NCBI GenBank assembly: GCA_002296185.1
Contig: DBHM01000028.1
Coordinates: 1 to 28,220 of the forward strand
Source: Alphaproteobacteria bacterium UBA828
GTDB lineage: Bacteria; Pseudomonadota; Alphaproteobacteria; UBA828
Direction: 5' to 3'
DNA: 28,220 nucleotides
Shown piece by piece: positions 24,347 to 28,220 of this stretch. The position numbers were made by a program, and so were the translations under genes. The notes under the pieces were generated by a model. That model did not search any database. It was not told where the DNA came from and was given only the letters and a program-made list of their open reading frames with translations. Each line of letters begins with the position of its first letter. The stretch's first letter is position 1.

Positions 24347-25096
24347 ATGGCAGGTCATTCTAAGTGGGCAAATATTCAGCATCGTAAGAGTCGCCAGGAT
24401 GCTAAGAGATCGAAGCTTTTTGCCAAGTTGATTAGGGAGGTGATAGTAGCTGCTAGGCAGGGACAACCTGACCCTGAACATAATGCTAGGCTACGTTCTG
24501 CTATAGCTGCTGCGAGGGCTCAGAGTGTTCCAAATGACAACATTGAGAGGGCCATAAAAAAGATAGTAGGTGGAGATGACAGCGAAAAATATGAAGAAAT
24601 ACGTTATGAAGGATATGGACCTGGTGGTGTTGCAGTGTTGGTTGATGCGGTAACTGACAATCGTAATAGAACAGCAGCAGAGATACGGTCAATATTTAGT
24701 AAGCATGCTGGGAACCTCGGGGAAAATGGCTGTGTTGCATTTATGTTTAACAGGGTAGGGGTGATTCGTTATTCACTTGATGTTGCTGGTGAAGAGGAAA
24801 TTTTTGATGCCGCACTTCAAGCAGGTGCAACTGATTGTGATTTTGATATTGATGGATGCGAAATAGTCTGTGAGCCAGACCAGCTTACTGTAGTTGCAGA
24901 GGTATTAGAGAAATCATTTGGTATGCCTGAAAGCGCATCTTTGAGTTGGCGTGCTGAGAATACTATAAATGTAGATGAGAACTCTGCTGATACACTTTTT
25001 AAATTATTATCTGCATTAGATGATTGTGATGATGTCCAACAGGTATCAGCTAACTTTGATGTTTCTGATGATATTTTGTCAAAGCTTTCAAATTAG
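24347..25096 (+). CDS. yebC: YebC/PmpR-family protein (TACO1-like)
   Basis: YebC proteins bind DNA or ribosomes. Some are described as transcription regulators, others as translation factors that relieve ribosome stalling. The 249-residue protein has the hallmark start MAGHSKWANIQHRKSRQDAK. It continues with RLRSAIAAARAQSVPNDNIE, YEGYGPGGVAVLVDA and NAGENG-like NLGENGCVAFMF. Length is normal. It sits directly before ruvC, the common yebC-ruvCAB order, with 16 bases between its stop and the likely ruvC start. Confidence 0.95.
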   Translation: MAGHSKWANIQHRKSRQDAKRSKLFAKLIREVIVAARQGQPDPEHNARLRSAIAAARAQSVPNDNIERAIKKIVGGDDSEKYEEIRYEGYGPGGVAVLVDAVTDNRNRTAAEIRSIFSKHAGNLGENGCVAFMFNRVGVIRYSLDVAGEEEIFDAALQAGATDCDFDIDGCEIVCEPDQLTVVAEVLEKSFGMPESASLSWRAENTINVDENSADTLFKLLSALDDCDDVQQVSANFDVSDDILSKLSN

Positions 25097-25112
25097 GGAT
25101 TGGGATAGTCTT

Positions 25113-25640
25113 TTGCAAAAAATACGACGTTTAATCGGATTAGACCCCGGATTACAGTCTACAGGATGGGGTCTTATTGTTGTCGAAGGTAATAGATTGA
25201 AGCACGAAGGAAGCGGTGCCATATGTTCTGACTCTACACTCTCGTTATCTGAGCGCCTTTTACAGATTCATAATGGTCTCTTAGCAATTCTAAAGTCACA
25301 TTCCCCTGATGAGGCAGCGGTTGAGGAGACATTTGTAAATAAGAATCCAAGGTCAGCTCTTAAGTTAGGAAGCGCGCGTGGTGTTGTATTGTTAACGCCT
25401 GCTTTATTTGGGATTCCTGTTTCAGAGTATTCTGCAAACCGAGTGAAGAAATCTGTTGTGGGAGTTGGTCATGCGACTAAAGGGCAGGTTGAGCTGATGG
25501 TAAAACAACTTTTCCCTAGTTGTGACCCAAAGAATAATGATGCCGTTGATGCCTTGGCCATTGCTGTTTGTCATGCTCACTATTCCCAGACTGAAAAGAG
25601 ATGGTTTGAAAAAAACATCTCAGTAAATGAGCGGGTATAA
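25113..25640 (+). CDS. ruvC: Holliday junction resolvase RuvC
   Basis: RuvC cuts four-way junctions symmetrically after RuvAB branch migration. The frame is open far upstream into yebC, but homology begins at RRLIGLDPGLQSTGWGL. TTG at 25113, with GGGA about 7 bases before it, is chosen, giving 175 residues. The four catalytic acids are present: D11 (GLDPG), E71 (AAVEETF), and D143 and D146 (NNDAVDALA). It lies between yebC and ruvA, with two bases between its stop and the ruvA ATG. Confidence 0.93.
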   Translation: MQKIRRLIGLDPGLQSTGWGLIVVEGNRLKHEGSGAICSDSTLSLSERLLQIHNGLLAILKSHSPDEAAVEETFVNKNPRSALKLGSARGVVLLTPALFGIPVSEYSANRVKKSVVGVGHATKGQVELMVKQLFPSCDPKNNDAVDALAIAVCHAHYSQTEKRWFEKNISVNERV

Positions 25641-25642
25641 TT

Positions 25643-26272
25643 ATGTTTGCTAAACTAACTGGAACAATAGATTCTAAGGGGGATGGCTGGCTAATATTAG
25701 ATATTAGTGGTGTGGGATACCTAGTGCAGTGTGGTCTTAGTACTATTGAAAGTTTGCCAAACCCTGGAAATGTTACAACGCTTCTTATAGAGACTGTAGT
25801 GAGAGAGGATTCTTTTGTTCTTTATGGTTTTGAGCGGCAATCTGAACGAGATTGGTTTAGACTTTTGCAAACTGTAAAGGGTGTTGGAGCAAGAGTAGCA
25901 TTAACAATTCTCTCAGCATTACCGCCAGAAAATTTATCAAATGCTATAGCTGCGGGTGATAGGTCTGCTTTAACTTCTGTTGGGGGGGTTGGCCCAAAAC
26001 TAGCTGAGAGGATTATTGCAGAGCTAAAAGATAAAGCCCTAATAGTACATGAAAAAGATATTTTAGATGTTAAGTCTATTGATGGCCAAGGGTCTGGCCC
26101 TTCTACTGATACAAAAGCTGTAAAAGATGCTGTTTCTGCCCTAGTTAACTTAGGGTATAGCCAAACTGAATCTTTTGCAGTCATCACAAGAGTTTCAGGT
26201 AAGTTAGAGAGAGGCCATGAAGTTGGTTTATTAGTCAAGTTGGGATTAAAGGAGCTGTCTAATGACCGTTGA
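25643..26272 (+). CDS. ruvA: Holliday junction DNA helicase subunit RuvA
   Basis: RuvA binds the junction as a tetramer and loads RuvB. The 209-residue protein has the N-terminal OB domain (about 1-62, MFAKLTGTIDSKGDGWLIL). Two helix-hairpin-helix motifs follow, at about 74-93 (LLQTVKGVGARVALTILSAL) and 109-128 (ALTSVGGVGPKLAERIIAEL), then a flexible linker. The C-terminal RuvB-binding domain starts near AVKDAVSALVNLGYS. Its end overlaps ruvB by 11 bases. Confidence 0.96.
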   Translation: MFAKLTGTIDSKGDGWLILDISGVGYLVQCGLSTIESLPNPGNVTTLLIETVVREDSFVLYGFERQSERDWFRLLQTVKGVGARVALTILSALPPENLSNAIAAGDRSALTSVGGVGPKLAERIIAELKDKALIVHEKDILDVKSIDGQGSGPSTDTKAVKDAVSALVNLGYSQTESFAVITRVSGKLERGHEVGLLVKLGLKELSNDR

Positions 26273-27317
26273 TGAAGATCGGATATTAACTACTTCAGTT
26301 AGTGGTGATGATCATTCAGACTTCGCGCTAAGACCAAAGGGTCTTGATGAATTTATTGGCCAGCATGACATTTGTGCAAATCTAGAAGTATTTATACAAG
26401 CCGCATCTAAACGGAATGAACCTCTTGATCATACTCTACTCTATGGCCCCCCAGGACTTGGCAAGACTACTTTGGCTCAAATTATTTCCCGTGAATTAGG
26501 GGTAGGTTTTCGGGCAACTTCAGGTCCTGTTATATCTCGAGCAGGTGATTTAGCTGCAATACTCACTAATCTCAATGACAGGGATGTTTTGTTTATTGAT
26601 GAAATTCATCGTTTAAATCCTGCTGTTGAGGAAATACTATACCCTGCCATGGAAGATCGTGAGCTTGATTTAGTGATTGGCGAAGGTCCAGCCGCACGAT
26701 CAGTCCGCATAGATCTTCCATATTTTACATTGGTTGGAGCAACTACTCGTTCTGGGTTGATTACAACGCCGCTTAGAGAAAGGTTTGGGATACCTTTGCG
26801 CTTAGATTATTACGATATAAAAGAATTAGAAATTATAGTTGTTCGCGGTGCAAAATTGTTGGGTATATCCATTGACCCAGAAGGTGCTCGAGAGATTGCT
26901 CGAAGATCACGTGGAACTCCCCGAGTAGCCGGACGTTTGTTGAGAAGGGTACGTGATTTCGTATTGGTTGCTGGAGAAGCGAAAATCAATGCGACTAATG
27001 CAGACGAGGCATTGTCTAGGCTAGACGTAGACGACAGGGGTCTGGATCAGATGGATCGACGTTACTTATCTTGTATTGCAAGTCATTATGACGGAGGTCC
27101 TGTGGGTGTAGAGACACTAGCCGCAGCTTTATCAGAAGAGAGAGATGCTATTGAGGAGGTTATCGAGCCATATTTAATTCAGCAGGGTTTTTTGCAGCGT
27201 ACGCCTCGTGGAAGAGCGTTGACAGGAAAGGGATTTAAACACCTCGGCTTAAACCCTTCAAAAAGTTTAGATCAACTAGAATTAGCTCCAGATAAGTTGA
27301 GTATCAAAAATGACTGA
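26262..27317 (+). CDS. ruvB: Holliday junction DNA helicase subunit RuvB
   Basis: RuvB is the AAA+ ring motor that drives branch migration. The 351-residue protein has Walker A GPPGLGKT at 62-69, Walker B FIDEIH at 111-116 and sensor GATTRSG at 159-165. The arginine-finger region is LRERFG at about 171-176, and sensor 2 is in RSRGTPRVAGRLLRR. The C-terminal winged helix ends with PRGRALTGKGFKHL. It overlaps ruvA by 11 bases and ybgC by 8, so the genes look translationally coupled. Confidence 0.97.
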   Translation: MTVDEDRILTTSVSGDDHSDFALRPKGLDEFIGQHDICANLEVFIQAASKRNEPLDHTLLYGPPGLGKTTLAQIISRELGVGFRATSGPVISRAGDLAAILTNLNDRDVLFIDEIHRLNPAVEEILYPAMEDRELDLVIGEGPAARSVRIDLPYFTLVGATTRSGLITTPLRERFGIPLRLDYYDIKELEIIVVRGAKLLGISIDPEGAREIARRSRGTPRVAGRLLRRVRDFVLVAGEAKINATNADEALSRLDVDDRGLDQMDRRYLSCIASHYDGGPVGVETLAAALSEERDAIEEVIEPYLIQQGFLQRTPRGRALTGKGFKHLGLNPSKSLDQLELAPDKLSIKND

Positions 27318-27741
27318 TCAGCATTTATTCCATAAATATATAGTACGTGTATTTTATGAAGATACGGACTCAGGGGGAATAGTTTATTACGCAAATTATC
27401 TTAAATTTATGGAGCGCGCGCGAACCGAGCTTTTGCGCCAACTTGGTTTAACTCATGGTGAGTTAATGAGAAAATATGGCCTGAGATTTGCAGTTAAGGA
27501 ATGTAAAATCAATTATATTAAGCCTGCGGTTCTGGATGATGAGCTAAGTATAATATCAGAAATAGTGAGGCTTCGTGGGGCAAGTTTGGAGATAAATCAG
27601 GATGTATTGCGTGATCAAGTTTGTCTAGTTAGTGGTAATATCCGTCTTGCTTTACTTAATGCTGAGGGAAGTCCATCAAGATTTCCTTCAGCACTAAAAA
27701 TTCTTTTACAACAATCTAAAATTAAAAAAGGAGCAGCATAA
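27310..27741 (+). CDS. ybgC: Acyl-CoA thioesterase YbgC (Tol-Pal cluster)
   Basis: YbgC is a hotdog thioesterase encoded at the head of the tol-pal cluster, active on short-chain or fatty acyl-CoA/ACP thioesters and probably linked to phospholipid metabolism. The 143-residue protein has the 4-hydroxybenzoyl-CoA-thioesterase signature FYEDTDSGGIVYYANYLKF, with catalytic aspartate D18. MERARTELL follows, then INYIKPAVLDDEL. ATG 27310 overlaps ruvB. The tolQ ATG follows its TAA directly. Confidence 0.93.
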   Translation: MTDQHLFHKYIVRVFYEDTDSGGIVYYANYLKFMERARTELLRQLGLTHGELMRKYGLRFAVKECKINYIKPAVLDDELSIISEIVRLRGASLEINQDVLRDQVCLVSGNIRLALLNAEGSPSRFPSALKILLQQSKIKKGAA

Positions 27742-28220
27742 ATGGAGCCTGGTGTTTTAGCGGAGCAAATTGGTTCCGGCGCAGTTTCTGCTCATCTTTC
27801 GCCCTGGGAGTTATTTTTACAAGCAGATATAATTGTTAAGTTAGTAATGATTGGCCTAGTGGGGTGTTCTTTTTGGTCCTGGGCAATCATTTTTGATAAA
27901 TTAGTCCGCCTAAGAAGATTAGCTCGATTAGCAGATTCATTTGAGGAAAGATTTTGGTCCGGTGGATCTTTAGATGATCTTGTTGAAGAGGTTGAGAGCT
28001 CAGAGTCTCATCCTATGGCCCAAGTATTTCTTTCCGCTATGACAGAGTGGCGGAGATTTTCTCAACATATCTCAAAGTCTTTAGAAGAAAATCGTTTGGA
28101 GGGCCTGCAGGAGAGAATAGCACACGCTATGAATGTGGCAGTTGATAAAGAGATTGGTCACTTACAACGTTTTCTTGGATTCTTAGCTACTGTGGGATCT
28201 ACAGCTCCATTTATTGGATT
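27742..28220 (+). CDS. tolQ: TolQ proton-channel protein, 3' end cut by the window edge
   Basis: TolQ, with TolR, uses the proton gradient to energise TolA and the Tol-Pal system that draws in the outer membrane at division. The first 159 codons are in the window. A short periplasmic start (SPWELFLQADIIVKLVMIGL) leads into the first membrane helix, CSFWSWAIIFDKLVRLRRL. A cytoplasmic loop follows, and the visible end, FLGFLATVGSTAPFIGL, is the conserved second-helix signature of the ExbB/TolQ family. AGGAG stands 8 bases before the ATG. The ybgC-tolQ order confirms the call. Confidence 0.95.
   Translation, partial: MEPGVLAEQIGSGAVSAHLSPWELFLQADIIVKLVMIGLVGCSFWSWAIIFDKLVRLRRLARLADSFEERFWSGGSLDDLVEEVESSESHPMAQVFLSAMTEWRRFSQHISKSLEENRLEGLQERIAHAMNVAVDKEIGHLQRFLGFLATVGSTAPFIG

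Noticed and set aside
25020..25112. Upstream extension of ruvC into yebC
   Set aside because: The extra 31 codons (from ATG 25020) are out-of-frame yebC sequence and do not resemble RuvC. The TTG at 25113 fits the family start.
1..28220. Mobile element, prophage, CRISPR array or defence island
   Set aside because: No transposase, integrase, tRNA-flanked repeats, spaced direct repeats or defence domains were seen, and the gene order is mostly conserved housekeeping.

Overview
The window looks like an AT-rich (by eye about 40% GC) chromosomal segment of an alphaproteobacterium, most likely a free-living, possibly marine, Rhodospirillales-like lineage. The evidence is gene order plus protein type: DUF4164-zapA-6S RNA-ygfA-ymdB, then yebC-ruvC-ruvA-ruvB-ybgC-tolQ; a tkt-gap-pgk-(unknown)-class I aldolase-thiE-efp-suhB block; and a zinc-free L31. 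No tRNA, rRNA, insertion sequence, phage gene or CRISPR array was seen.

Left part (1-7035), accessory metabolism: the end of a YbaK-type aminoacyl-tRNA deacylase; a short formyltransferase-fold protein divergent from an uncharacterised thiamine-diphosphate enzyme; a periplasmic pseudoazurin convergent to that enzyme, with a strong stem-loop between them; and a tight three-gene cassette (acyl-CoA dehydrogenase, CaiB-family CoA-transferase, MaoC/mesaconyl-CoA-hydratase-like protein). The cassette looks like a route that loads an acid onto CoA, oxidises it and hydrates it. Its substrate cannot be read from sequence.

Middle (7081-12797), ribosome and envelope: rpmE on the minus strand with a readable promoter, a divergent type-I ABC exporter, then minus-strand genes for a MotA/TolQ-like proton channel, a MotB-like coiled-coil/OmpA protein and a second small OmpA-domain protein. 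These resemble a proton-driven envelope motor separate from Tol-Pal, whose tolQ begins at the right edge.

Central carbon block (12896-20822, all minus): transcribed in the order tkt, gap, pgk, an unknown conserved-looking gene, class I fructose-bisphosphate aldolase, thiE, efp, suhB. Short gaps suggest long co-transcribed units, and the envelope trio continues in the same direction.

Right part (21032-28220, all plus): DUF4164 coiled-coil protein and ZapA (cell division), 6S RNA, 5-formyltetrahydrofolate cyclo-ligase, a YmdB-type phosphoesterase, a methyltransferase, YebC, the RuvC/RuvA/RuvB Holliday-junction machinery, the YbgC thioesterase and the start of tolQ. Many neighbours overlap by a few bases, which suggests translational coupling. 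Divergent promoters for the tkt and DUF4164 units seem to share a -10 region near 20980.

Nothing in the window is clearly a new defence or mobile system. The best leads are the unknown gene inside the glycolytic operon, the formyltransferase/ThDP-enzyme pair, the CoA cassette with its 12-codon linker ORF, and the extra proton-channel/OmpA complex.
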